Source: a virus. From it: DNA of 33,497 nt. Where the stretch lies: IMG/VR virus record IMGVR_UViG_3300031602_000014, positions 1 through 33,497 of that record; one strand, 5' to 3'. The notes beneath the pieces were generated by a model. That model was not told where the DNA came from, ran no database searches, and worked only from the letters and a program-made list of their open reading frames with translations. Each line of letters starts with the position of its first letter. Position 1 is the stretch's first letter. Positions 14,163 through 23,400 of the stretch are shown one piece after another. Made by a program: the position numbers and the translations under genes.

Positions 14163-14387
14163 CTACTGATTTATATAGATTTTATTCTTTAGCCCTTTTT
14201 GTCCTGAAACGCTTGGGGCCATATTGGGGCCAAATTCGCGCCCTTTTATCATTTCGCGCAGCATTTGCGCCCGATTTTCGGGCGGCGCCGCGTGAACGTG
14301 GGGATACAGCCGACTCACATCGATCAGGCCGTCACCGAAATCGATCATTGTGTTGTTTGCTGTGCTGGTGATGCTTTTCAATTCCAC
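14163..14387 (-). CDS. Possible small protein overlapping the right att arm
   Basis: A 74-codon minus-strand frame starts at GTG 14387 with only a weak purine-rich site. Its first 50 residues look protein-like (MIDFGDGLIDVSRLYPHVH, PPENRAQMLREMIKG), but its end is encoded by the TGGGGCCA arm repeats and AT-rich DNA. It might be a genuine small gene upstream of int or a chance frame. I recognise no family. Confidence 0.35.
   Translation of the reverse strand: MELKSITSTANNTMIDFGDGLIDVSRLYPHVHAAPPENRAQMLREMIKGREFGPNMAPSVSGQKGLKNKIYINQ
14214..14232 (+). repeat. Right arm-type repeats of attP (two TGGGGCCA copies)
   Basis: TGGGGCCA lies at 14214-14221 and 14225-14232, again with an 11-bp period, about 60 bp beyond the CCA end of the tRNA-like core. 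Together with the three copies at 13927-13956 these define the two arms of an integrase-binding attP of about 300 bp. Confidence 0.75.
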
Positions 14388-14437
14388 ATTCTCTGCCGCT
14401 TATAGGTACAAACACATAGTACCCTCGGCCGGTTTAC

Positions 14438-14480
14438 AAATGTTCGTATACCGTTTGCATTTTGGCTTATAAATTTATAA
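14438..14480 (+). promoter_or_regulatory. Putative promoter/operator region of the LuxR-HTH gene
   Basis: The stretch holds an exact AAATGTTCGT (14438-14447), the unit of the repeats at 2163-2376. It also has a -35-like TTTGCA (14454-14459), a -10-like TATAAC (14476-14481) at 16-bp spacing, and the perfect 14-bp palindrome TTATAAA/TTTATAA (14467-14480) overlapping the -10. The downstream gene starts at 14527 after AGGGAG. Which protein binds is unknown. Confidence 0.5.
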
Positions 14481-14526
14481 CCTGCGCGAAAAGGCGACAC
14501 AATAATCAACAGGGAGTGATTAAAAA

Positions 14527-15189
14527 ATGAGCAATTATTCATCAAATTTCGAGCGCAACGCCGCCGGCGAATATCTGCAAATGACTGGCGTGCTGCCGGG
14601 CATGGCTGGATTGACCGAACAGTTTGATGCGCGGCTGAAATTGCGCGACACCGATCTGCCCCGGATGGCGCCGCTTGCAGATGACTTCCAAAAAAGCGCG
14701 ATGAAAATACTACGATCTACCAGCGACAAAATCACCGGGTCGACCACATGGGTTTTTGTACCCGGCCACGGCTGGGTCTGCACCACGGCAGAAACGCAAA
14801 AATCGGCCACTGGCACGCTGATCGGTTCCAGCCATTGCCTCGCCGCCAGCGTATTGTTTCCGCTTTGGTATAAGCACCTCGACGTTGAAAATCGGCGCCT
14901 GTATCAGCCGGCCACAGATTCCTATTTGCAGGAACGTGAAATCAAGATTCTGCGCGGGCTTATGATGGGCTGGGAACGTCAGGCAATGGCCGATGCCGTG
15001 TGCCTGTCAGTGTATAGCATCGACAAAATTCTGGCCGCGATGAAAAAATACCCCACCCCCAATGATGTGCCATTTTTGCAGGGCATGGCCGAATGCGGTC
15101 TGTCTAGTTTCTTGCTTGCAAATCCAAACTGGTTTGAAACCGATGGGCACATGGAAGTTGAGGGCAACCCTAAGCCCAGACAGTGCTGA
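14527..15189 (+). CDS. Putative transcription regulator with LuxR-type HTH
   Basis: The 220-residue protein starts at ATG 14527 after an AGGGAG ribosome site. Residues about 133-173 (YLQEREIKILRGLMMGWERQ then SVYSIDKILAAMKKY) follow the LuxR/GerE helix-turn-helix pattern, where the E-x-E/R-I-L-x-L motif and the V-x-x-x-I recognition helix are typical. Residues 1-130 have no recognised fold; the segment TTWVFVPGHGWVCTTAET could be a small sensory or dimerisation domain, but I see no proof of an autoinducer-binding site. It lies just outside attP and points into the tail operon, overlapping the last minus-strand gene by 20 bases tail to tail. It may control lysogeny or late genes. Confidence 0.75.
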   Translation: MSNYSSNFERNAAGEYLQMTGVLPGMAGLTEQFDARLKLRDTDLPRMAPLADDFQKSAMKILRSTSDKITGSTTWVFVPGHGWVCTTAETQKSATGTLIGSSHCLAASVLFPLWYKHLDVENRRLYQPATDSYLQEREIKILRGLMMGWERQAMADAVCLSVYSIDKILAAMKKYPTPNDVPFLQGMAECGLSSFLLANPNWFETDGHMEVEGNPKPRQC

Positions 15190-15541
15190 CCACGTTGCTG
15201 CCGGAATCATAACTGATTGTTTCTGTGCCTATAGCGTCAAACACCGGCGTGCCCACTGTATGGTCAGCAGTATATTCCCAGACCGCCACGGTGACGTTGC
15301 CGTCAGCACCCCCAGATGTGCCCCACGTTAGCGTGCCGCGTATCCTCTGGTTAGCATTGGAATATCTTACTTCGCCAGGCTCTTCCGATGTGCCTCCGCT
15401 CTTGGTGTAATTCCACCCGCTCGCTGTGCCCATGACCACCGCATCTCGCATCGCTTCCAGATTGTTGCGGGTGTCGGTGCAAAGCTCGTTGATCGTCCCG
15501 GACGCGGTTGGGACTCCATCTTCAAAATTGACGTATGCCAT
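15170..15541 (-). CDS. Last gene of the tail operon, unknown tail-associated protein
   Basis: The 123-residue protein (ATG 15541) begins MAYVNFEDGVPTASGTINELCTDTRNN and has a beta-rich C-terminal half (VRYSNANQRIRGTLTWG, NVTVAVWEYTAD). It follows the Tfa-like gene directly (its ATG abuts the preceding stop) and lies in the fibre gene cluster, so a minor fibre or fibre-tip protein is likely. It ends 20 bases inside the convergent LuxR-HTH gene. No family is recognised. Confidence 0.72.
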   Translation of the reverse strand: MAYVNFEDGVPTASGTINELCTDTRNNLEAMRDAVVMGTASGWNYTKSGGTSEEPGEVRYSNANQRIRGTLTWGTSGGADGNVTVAVWEYTADHTVGTPVFDAIGTETISYDSGSNVVSTVWA

Positions 15542-16024
15542 CTATAAAATCCCTGCTTGTAATTCGGCCTTTCGCGGCTCAGTAATAAAACCCTGCTCGA
15601 CTAAAAACGTGTAGTAGTTATCCAGGGGCGGCTGCAAAACATCGACCGCCCGCTGGCCTGCACCCGGCCCCGGTATGTTGGATTTTATAACGTCCAAATA
15701 TTGCCTCCATTCTTGCCGCACCGCGTCAGACACAACCACACCATCCAAAACAAACCCCGGCTGATATGCCGCGTTTTCGGAATGCTCCCACTCGGCTGGA
15801 GTAAATGTCGCCGTCCATTCCGCGATGGTCATATCGTAGCGGAAAGTTTCAATAATTTGTGGCTCTTCAAAATTATCATCTGAGGTATATATCCACCCGA
15901 CTTTAACGTCGGGCAATAATGAGATGTCGACAAATTCCCCCAGGCCATCAGTCGAAAGAGGCACGGTCGACATCTCGTATATTCCCTCGACACGACCGGC
16001 ATCAATTTTTGCAAATGTGAGCAT
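15542..16024 (-). CDS. Tail fibre assembly (Tfa-like) or fibre accessory protein
   Basis: The 160-residue protein starts at ATG 16024 after AAAGGAAA. The N-terminal pattern (MLTFAKIDAGRVEGIYE...FVDISLLPDVKVGWIYTSDDNFEEP) is that of phage tail-fibre assembly proteins, which open with a short strand, a variable value and a VGW(x)Y motif. The C-terminal helices (FVLDGVVVSDAVRQEWRQYL, DVLQPPLDNYYTFL) may bind the fibre. It sits directly after the glycine-rich fibre gene, the usual place for such a chaperone. Assignment is by pattern and context. Confidence 0.62.
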   Translation of the reverse strand: MLTFAKIDAGRVEGIYEMSTVPLSTDGLGEFVDISLLPDVKVGWIYTSDDNFEEPQIIETFRYDMTIAEWTATFTPAEWEHSENAAYQPGFVLDGVVVSDAVRQEWRQYLDVIKSNIPGPGAGQRAVDVLQPPLDNYYTFLVEQGFITEPRKAELQAGIL

Positions 16025-16038
16025 AATTTTTTCCTTTT

Positions 16039-17040
16039 TTAAAATTCTATGAGGATATAACCAGAACCGCCAGCACCGCCTGGCCCTGGTGTCCGACCAG
16101 GGTATGCAGAACTGCCACCGCCGCCGCCCGCTCCAGTATATGCTGGCCCCGCAGTTCCCGCCCCGCCGTTGGCATTAGAATTCGCAGCACTGCCGCCCGC
16201 ACCTCCACTCCCTCGCCAAGCGTGCCCACCTCCGCCGCCTCCACCCCCGCCGCTCCAATCACTGGCACCTGAATTGTTGCTTTCGTGCCCGTATATTGCT
16301 GACGCTCCTGTGGCAAATGGAAAAGCTCCAGCCCCTCCGGCGCCTCCACTCCCGCCGACTCCAAAGCTAGATTGCGCGTAGTCTGGCCCGGTTTGGCCGC
16401 CTGGAGCAGTGGACGAAGATGCAGAGCTGTTGCCAGCGTTGCCAAGTTTTCCACCTGCGACTGTTAAAAGGCTCGGAAAAAAAGGTAGGCCGATTGAGGT
16501 TGCTGACCCCGCGCCCCCATTGGCGGATGCACCGCCAGCCGCACCACCCGCGCCGATCAATATGTTGTATACCTGACCGGGGATAACGCCGAGCGGCACG
16601 CGCAGACACATTGCCCCCCCACCGCCGCCCGCTCCGCCGTTGTACCTGTAGGCTGTGTACGCGCTTGAGCGTGTATACCCGCCGCCACCTCCGCCGCCGC
16701 CACCCTGCATGGTGACTAAAATGGTGTTGCAGCCAGTCGGCACAGTAAAAGTGCCGCCTGCAAAAAATTCAGCTTTGCGAGTAACCCCCGCCTGGGCAAG
16801 AATAGAATTGTAACGCACCAGCGCGTTCGCCTCACTTTGTCGTGACAAAACAGAACCGTCGCAATTATCCAGCAGCGCAGCCCTTGCTGGCGTGAGCACG
16901 GCATTCGATACGGCGGTGTTTGCTGGTGCTCTGCTCGATGTCGTCGCGTCCAGCTTTGCAATCTGTGTTGCGTTGTTCGATGGAACCCGCGACAATAATA
17001 ATTTTAGTTTGCCAGGCACGCCGAAAAATATTGCGCTCAT
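16039..17040 (-). CDS. Glycine-rich tail fibre or adhesin
   Basis: I take ATG 17040 (333 residues, GGGAG upstream); an upstream in-frame start at 17082 overlaps the tail tip gene. Residues 1-100 are ordinary; from about residue 113 glycine dominates with runs such as QGGGGGGGGGYTR, GGAGGGGGAM, WSGGGGGGGGGHAW and PGPGGAGGSGYILIEF. Such blocks with aromatic residues between them resemble the polyglycine-II lattices of phage receptor-binding adhesins. It probably recognises the host surface at the fibre tip. The gene lies 4 bases after the tail tip gene and is followed by the Tfa-like gene. Confidence 0.82.
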   Translation of the reverse strand: MSAIFFGVPGKLKLLLSRVPSNNATQIAKLDATTSSRAPANTAVSNAVLTPARAALLDNCDGSVLSRQSEANALVRYNSILAQAGVTRKAEFFAGGTFTVPTGCNTILVTMQGGGGGGGGGYTRSSAYTAYRYNGGAGGGGGAMCLRVPLGVIPGQVYNILIGAGGAAGGASANGGAGSATSIGLPFFPSLLTVAGGKLGNAGNSSASSSTAPGGQTGPDYAQSSFGVGGSGGAGGAGAFPFATGASAIYGHESNNSGASDWSGGGGGGGGGHAWRGSGGAGGSAANSNANGGAGTAGPAYTGAGGGGGSSAYPGRTPGPGGAGGSGYILIEF

Positions 17041-17044
17041 TTTT

Positions 17045-19654
17045 TTATACTCCCTTGAATTGCCATTGAACCGGCACCGCAACTTGCGCGCCCGTTATTG
17101 TGTTAAATGCGTAAATATCAAACTCGGTTTTCCCACTTGCTCCATTCAGTATAATATTATCGACCGCCGTGCTTACGCTTGTCACTCCCTGTGGTGTCAG
17201 GGTTATAGATCGGACGGCGGCGTAATTAGTTGAAAGAATGATTTTTTTAGGGCCACTGACCGCAGTGGTGTCGGTGCTTGTTTCTTCTCTTGCGATAACA
17301 TTGGCGCGCAACGAACCCTGCGGGGCGGTAACTTTTAAAATACCAGAGCTGCTGATTTTTCCTTTCGCATATCTTGCTGTGACTTGCTGCGATAAGTTGC
17401 CGAAAGTGTATGTACCACCGTTTGGTTTGGTTCCCAGTTGCGGCACTGCTGTGCCCGACAAATCGGTGTAATCAAATTGCAAAACCAAGCCAGCACTTTG
17501 ATTTATAAGCAGGTCAAGCTCGCCGAAATAAAACACCGCGCCCGCTGCTGGCATTGTCTGATAGCTTAAAATATTTGCTGTCAACGCGGCCAGCGACCCG
17601 CCGCCAAATACCGCCGCGCAGCTCTGGCCGCTGTCGCTGTAATACTGCTGCACAGCCGACGCTCTGCTCTCTTTTGCCACGGCCATATTTGTAAAGCTGC
17701 CCACTGGCATTGGCTCCAGACTGCCAGCCTCAAAAGCATCATTATCTTGCGTAATAACAACATCGACGTATGCCGCATCGGTAGACACTCCGCCGACGCT
17801 ATCTATCGTGCGAACCCAGATTCGGAAAAGCCCCTCAGGTATTGATTTGGTGTTTAAGCGCAGCGCATCCACCTGGTCGAGATCGATGCCCTCGTCCCAC
17901 GTTTGCGAGGGGGTGCTATAGCGCAGCCAATAACGCCGGGCATCGATGTCGGTGGATTTAGTCCACGACAATCGCACCTCACCGCCGACCTCAAACCCTG
18001 CAATACTGGCGGGTGCGTCGGGTAGCTCAAACTTGCCAATCAATAAATGCGAGCTGGTCGCGGCAGTGCCAACATACAGCGAACTCAGTGCGCGCACCTC
18101 CACTGTGTAAGTTTTTAACTCTTGCAGCGGGCTAGTCGACGCGCAGACCTTACCCGCGCCGTTTACTGAATTGGCGGCAGTGGTGGTAAACACTGGAGTC
18201 ACTCCATCCAGAACCGTCACGCTGTACCCGGTGATGTATAAATTGGGCGACGGGTTCCAGCAAATGTCCAGACGGGATGGAAAATCTCCAGATTGGATTT
18301 GATATGTCGTTTCAGTTATCGCCAGGCCGGTGACTGCAACCGGGGGCGTGTTAACCGGAAGAGATGTATCCGGGGTGCTTGGCTCAGTAACAACATCATC
18401 AGAGTAGGCGGCAGCATCATATTCGACCGCCGCGATTTCCCACCGTCCGATGCTTGTTTGCACTGGCGGTTCAATAATTCTGAGCATCTTGGCGGTCAAT
18501 CCTATCGGGTGCGTCAGCGTGAAAACATCGCCAACGACCAGTTGTAGACCATTGTCAAACATTGTGAAATTGACTGCCAAATCTGACAGCGTTAGCTTAT
18601 TCAACCGCTCGACGGCCTCACGATACGCTTGAGAGTGCCGGGTGATACCGTTCATATTAACGAGAGATTCGCGGCGTTGTACTGAGCCACTGCCCACCCC
18701 CGGAATCTGCGCGGGGTCGCTGCGCGCCTCGACCCATTCACCCCCGGTGGTGTTGCTGTATATTATGCGAACGACCGTAGGAATCTCTGCGCTGTCTGCT
18801 TTTTTTATTGACAAAGAACCCTTTACAATATCGGCGGCATTTAATGCCATTACTGAACTGGCGGGCCTGTCAGGTATTAAAAAGGCTGTCGGCCCGCGAT
18901 AGTCGACCCAGCACCCGGCGTATGCGCGCAGAATATCCACCCAGTCGTCGACGATACTTTGCGAGTCTAATGACAAGCACAAACTGCGCCGAACCTCACC
19001 CCCTACCAGTGCGTCACAAGCATCCTGTGCAGCCTCTAATGCGGTGTCATCAACGGCAGTGCCCCTGCCATAGTCGGTGCTTCGGATTAAATCACCCAGG
19101 CATAGCGCGGGGTTTTTACTGTATACGGTGGTCGCTGTTTTTGGATTGTATACTTTCAGCCCGCGTATTTCGCACACGACCTGCGGCCACGAATCCATCA
19201 CCCCGGCGGGCATTTGCAACACGATATACGCCAAGCCGGTCAGTGTGTCGGTGTATCCGGTTATCGCTGCCGCTAATAGCGGGTCGACTGTTTGGGCTTG
19301 CGTGCCCAGGTATTGATTGATAGTGATTTCTGCCGGGGGTGTTTCGCCATTGAATAAAACGCTGACAAATCCATCGATGCCAGTCGCGCCACCATCGGCC
19401 ACAATAAACCCGGTCGTGATTACGCTGGTGTCAGGGTTCCAATGAAACGCAAACATTTTGCATCCGACCTGTACCTGGCCGTAAACTACCGGGGCGTGCG
19501 CCAGGTCAGCGGTTACAGTTACCAAACGCTCGCGCAGCTCTGTCTGAGTGTTTAGCGTAGCTGCGGGCGTGACAGGCTTTAGCGCAGCCGTAACTGCGGC
19601 TATTGGGGGCGGGAAAACCTCGACCCCGTATAAAAAATGTCTAAATGTAGCCAT
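17045..19654 (-). CDS. Tail tip / host specificity protein (gpJ-like) with FN3 domains
   Basis: The 869-residue protein is the central tail tip or fibre protein. Its first 430 residues resemble the hub part of gpJ-type proteins (Phage-tail_3-like: VYSKNPALCLGDLIRSTDYGRG, VDDWVDILRAYAGCWVDYRG, VVRIIYSN...GEWVEARSDP). About residues 433-541 (VTGLAITETTYQI ... TYTVEVRALSS) and 545-640 (APASIAGFEVGGEVRLSW ... FRIWVRTIDSVGG) are two fibronectin type III-like domains. The rest is beta-rich and ends VPVQWQFKGV. The start shares one base with the previous stop (TGATG). It should contact the cell during adsorption and anchor the fibre proteins encoded next. Confidence 0.85.
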   Translation of the reverse strand: MATFRHFLYGVEVFPPPIAAVTAALKPVTPAATLNTQTELRERLVTVTADLAHAPVVYGQVQVGCKMFAFHWNPDTSVITTGFIVADGGATGIDGFVSVLFNGETPPAEITINQYLGTQAQTVDPLLAAAITGYTDTLTGLAYIVLQMPAGVMDSWPQVVCEIRGLKVYNPKTATTVYSKNPALCLGDLIRSTDYGRGTAVDDTALEAAQDACDALVGGEVRRSLCLSLDSQSIVDDWVDILRAYAGCWVDYRGPTAFLIPDRPASSVMALNAADIVKGSLSIKKADSAEIPTVVRIIYSNTTGGEWVEARSDPAQIPGVGSGSVQRRESLVNMNGITRHSQAYREAVERLNKLTLSDLAVNFTMFDNGLQLVVGDVFTLTHPIGLTAKMLRIIEPPVQTSIGRWEIAAVEYDAAAYSDDVVTEPSTPDTSLPVNTPPVAVTGLAITETTYQIQSGDFPSRLDICWNPSPNLYITGYSVTVLDGVTPVFTTTAANSVNGAGKVCASTSPLQELKTYTVEVRALSSLYVGTAATSSHLLIGKFELPDAPASIAGFEVGGEVRLSWTKSTDIDARRYWLRYSTPSQTWDEGIDLDQVDALRLNTKSIPEGLFRIWVRTIDSVGGVSTDAAYVDVVITQDNDAFEAGSLEPMPVGSFTNMAVAKESRASAVQQYYSDSGQSCAAVFGGGSLAALTANILSYQTMPAAGAVFYFGELDLLINQSAGLVLQFDYTDLSGTAVPQLGTKPNGGTYTFGNLSQQVTARYAKGKISSSGILKVTAPQGSLRANVIAREETSTDTTAVSGPKKIILSTNYAAVRSITLTPQGVTSVSTAVDNIILNGASGKTEFDIYAFNTITGAQVAVPVQWQFKGV

Positions 19655-19986
19655 CAGGCAATCGTGCCTCTTAGCGTTAGCTCGACACTAAATAGCCCGC
19701 TTTCAGCCACCCATCCATCAGAGCCGGGGATCAGTTTGCCGGTTACGTTGCGCGTGCCCAAATCTACAATAATATCATTCGTTTGGTTTGCTGAGATCAA
19801 GTCTGTCAGTGTGTCCCGTTGTGCTGCTGTAAGTCCTTCAAACAACACCCGCGCATCGTATTGAGTTGCATACCCCAAATCTAACAGCCGAAGCGTGCCA
19901 TCTTCTGCCTCGTCTGCAACAATCGCCGATGCCCTTTTGACACTGCTGCCAGTGCTTGCTTTGTATAATGTCAAATTTAACGCCAT
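19654..19986 (-). CDS. Minor tail protein, unknown
   Basis: The 110-residue protein (ATG 19986) is compact and beta-rich (MALNLTLYKASTGSSVKRAS, ITLRLLDLGYATQYDARVLF-like strands and a final VELTLRGTIA). It lies between the distal tail protein and the tail tip protein and overlaps the latter by one base, so a small tail tip component is likely. No family is named. Confidence 0.75.
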   Translation of the reverse strand: MALNLTLYKASTGSSVKRASAIVADEAEDGTLRLLDLGYATQYDARVLFEGLTAAQRDTLTDLISANQTNDIIVDLGTRNVTGKLIPGSDGWVAESGLFSVELTLRGTIA

Positions 19987-19995
19987 TTTTTATGC

Positions 19996-20490
19996 CTATT
20001 CTAAGATGTAAACGTCGGCGGGCATTTCAATGCGAGTACCCGCCGCTGGCAAATGGTTGCACGCCGGGGGTGCGATCACTTTGCGCGGGCAACGTAACGG
20101 TGCGACTGATTTGCATTTAATTTGTATTGTTTCGCCGATATTTACGTTCGACATTTCACCCCTGAAAACTTCGACCGGCATGGTGTATCCGGTCGGTGCG
20201 CCTGGTGTGACTGTGCTGGTCGCGTAGGTTTCTAGCACATAAATGCCTCGGCCTGTTGTGCCTTGCAATAAAAGTGCCGCACCCAATCCCAGCCCGTCGT
20301 TAAATATTTCCAGCGTCGGTGGGGAGCCGGTAACTTTTATTGATGCCGAGCCGAATAATATAGAGTTAAAAGTAATAGCCTCGCCGCTTGAAAATCCAAA
20401 CGGAGTATCGAACAAAAAATAAACAAGAAAAATCGGACGGGTCGAAGTTTCTGCAACTGCTGCGGCTGTGGCCGAATCAACCGCTCTCAC
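19996..20490 (-). CDS. Distal tail or baseplate-type minor tail protein
   Basis: The 164-residue protein starts at GTG 20490, overlapping the tape measure stop (GTGA). It resembles small proteins placed after tape measure genes in siphophages, with LFDTPFGFSSGEAITFNSI at the start, a PVEVFRGEMSNVNIGETIQIKCKS centre and PLRCPRKVIAPPACNHLPA near the end. Two or three cysteines at the C-terminus may bind a metal. A role in joining the tail tube to the tip is inferred from position. Confidence 0.75.
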   Translation of the reverse strand: MRAVDSATAAAVAETSTRPIFLVYFLFDTPFGFSSGEAITFNSILFGSASIKVTGSPPTLEIFNDGLGLGAALLLQGTTGRGIYVLETYATSTVTPGAPTGYTMPVEVFRGEMSNVNIGETIQIKCKSVAPLRCPRKVIAPPACNHLPAAGTRIEMPADVYILE

Positions 20491-23400
20491 CTGTTCACCT
20501 CGGAAGCAGTGCTGTTGACGGTGACATTGATGCCACGGCTGACAAGCTGAGAAACTAGCGCGCCAAATGTAGCAACGTGCCCCCCCATATCATCCGAGGC
20601 CGCTTGCATTGTTTGCCCTGCGTTGGTCACATCAGCGACCAGTTTTGCGTTTATTTCTTCCTGACTCAATTGTAAGCCTGCGAGCGCGGTGCCAAGTATT
20701 GACTGCGCGATAGTGTCGACTTCCTGCGCCATTGCCGTGAATGTTGCAACTTGCGCGGCTTGCTGCTCTTCGTTTAGCCCGTCAAATAATTCACGGTTTA
20801 TTGAGGCGAACTGATTGACCAAATCCATCACTTCCTGCGGGTCGGTTGCTGTTCTCAATTCATCGACAAGTGCGTCGCGTTGCGCGATACGCTTCGCGCG
20901 CAGTTCTTCCTCGCCCATTATGGCCTCGTTAAAATACTCAACCTGGCTACTCAACATCGTTCCGATAGCGTCCGACATTGAAAGTATTGCAGTCGCTAAT
21001 TCGTAAGCCATCGCGCGCGATACTTGCAGCGCATCGTTTAGGTTGACGGTCGCATCAAAACTCCCATCATAGCTGGCTATTAACTCGGTGACTGCTGCCG
21101 CTTGCTCATTGTAAAAACTTAACATTGTGCCACGACTGGCATCGATGCCCGCAACCGCGTCGGCCAGTGCTTGCTCGACCGGGTTGCTTTTGACTGCTTG
21201 GTGGATTCCATCGGCGGCCATGACAAACTGCATCAACTCCTCGGTGCTGCCGTCAAAAGACGCGACCACATCCTTGACCGCATCGCTGATATTGGTCGCC
21301 GATTGCACGATCTGTTTTGTAACCTCGGCCAGAAGCGCGTCAACATCATCGCCAAACGATTGGCCGTTGAAAGTAATCCCGCTATTATTCCCGATGGCAA
21401 TCTCGCCTGACAAATCACTGCCGCCGAATGCTGCCGCGATTACCATAAGTTGATTGCTCAACTGATCAGCGGCATCAACGCTCGCCTGATTAAAACTTTT
21501 CCCTTCGCCGAACGAATTAATACTTCCATCGGCCAGATCGAACCGCGACCGGCCTCTGTTGTCGCCGTTGTTGTCTCCGGTGAACAGCGATTCGATTGCT
21601 GTGCCAACGAATGACCCAATAGCCGCGCCAAGCACAGGGACAGGAATTGCAACACTACCAACCACGCCACCAACTGACGCGCCTATACCGCTGGTTTCGC
21701 CGAACACTTTGCCGCCCAAATAACCACCGGCCAGACCACCCGCAAAATCACCGGCCATTGTGAGGCCGGTGGTGCTTCCTGCCTTGTTAAATGCCATTTC
21801 CGACGCGCTGCCAAAACCCATATCACTGAGGCCGACCCCTATCGCATCGTATGCGCTTCGACCCGCTGCCCCAAAACCCCCGCTAAACATACTCGCCACT
21901 GGGCCAAAACCTGAACCCGTCGCGGTTGTTGCACCCCCGGCGGCGGCAGTGGTAGGCATCAGGCCGCCCATTGCGGTGGTCATGCCGATGGTGATCGGCC
22001 TAGTGATTGCCATGTGCGCCATGTTTGCGAGTAGATTTATCAGCGCGTCTTTCATCTTTTCGGCAAAATTCTTGAACCCGCCTTCAACGCCATTGAATGC
22101 ATCGCGCCAGCCGTCGACGAAACCGCTATCGATACTTGCGGCCATCTCTTGCAATGCCGAGTTGAACGGTTCGACCGCATCCTCGGCGGCTTTCACTGCG
22201 GCCTCTGTTGCTGCCTCTGCTGCCTTTGCCGCGTCTTTGACCGCTTCCGCTGCGGCATCAGTTTCTAGTTGCAGATCATAAAGTGCCCCGGCCTTCTGCA
22301 TAATCGCGGCGGCTGAATCGTCGGTAACTTCAATGTCTGCCTTTTGTAGCGCAGTATGTATCGCTTGCTGTCGATCAGTTCTCTTTAGTTGCGCTAGTTT
22401 AAATTCCAACGACTCCGTGACTTTATCGATTTTTTTCTTGGCGGCTTCGAGTGTCTTGTTTTCGGCTTTGATTTGTTTCTGCGTTTTAGTCGCGGCCTCG
22501 CCTCGGCGTTTAACTGTGACGGTTACCTCTTGCAGAGCATCGGAAAGCTCTTTATTTTTTTTCGCTGCGGCACTAACGGTATATGAATTACTTTCGATTT
22601 CGCCGTTTAACTTTTCTATTTTTTGCTTCACTTCGTCAATGTCTTTCTGGCTGACACGAAAACCATTAAAAAAGCCGTCGCCTGCTCTTTCCATTTCAAT
22701 AAGCTGGTTTTCTAGCCCCATCAACTCGACGACCAAATCGCCTAACAGCGGCTCGTTTCCGACACCCCCGACCATGCCATTCAGTTCACGATAAAACCAT
22801 GCGAACGCCTTTCCCGCTTCAATCGCATCGACGGCCAGACCCAGCAGGCCCACGCTCATATCTTGGAACGCCTTAACAGTTGCCGGGTCGCTCATCACGC
22901 TTTCAAGCTCTTGCACCGCTTTCGTCAAATCGGCAGAACCCTCTGCGCTTGCTTCAAACAAATCATTAAAGCTGTTGCTCAATCCCTGCAACGCACCGCC
23001 CAGGGTATTGCGTGCGGCCTCGGCAGACCCCTCAAATTGCCCCTCTAATTCTTCCAGTATGATAGTTTGCGCCCCGGCCATATTGCCAGACGCTTGCATA
23101 GCTTTCGCCATTTCGATCTGCGTTTCTGTAAACCTTACCCCCGACCTGGACAATGCCGACATTTGCGTTTTTGGGTCGTTGAGGGCTTTACCTACCAATA
23201 TCGCGGCACTTTTTAAGTCGGTGCCCATGCTCGTAGCCATATCAAGCACGGCCTCAGTGGTGCGGTCGAAATTGTCACCTTTTATTTCTTTGAATGTTGC
23301 GATTAACGACTGGGCGGCAATGATAGTCTCATCACCAAAAACCGTAATCTTTTGCAATTCTGCCGCTGTCCTGGCCAACTCGCTGGCGGTTTTACCTGCG

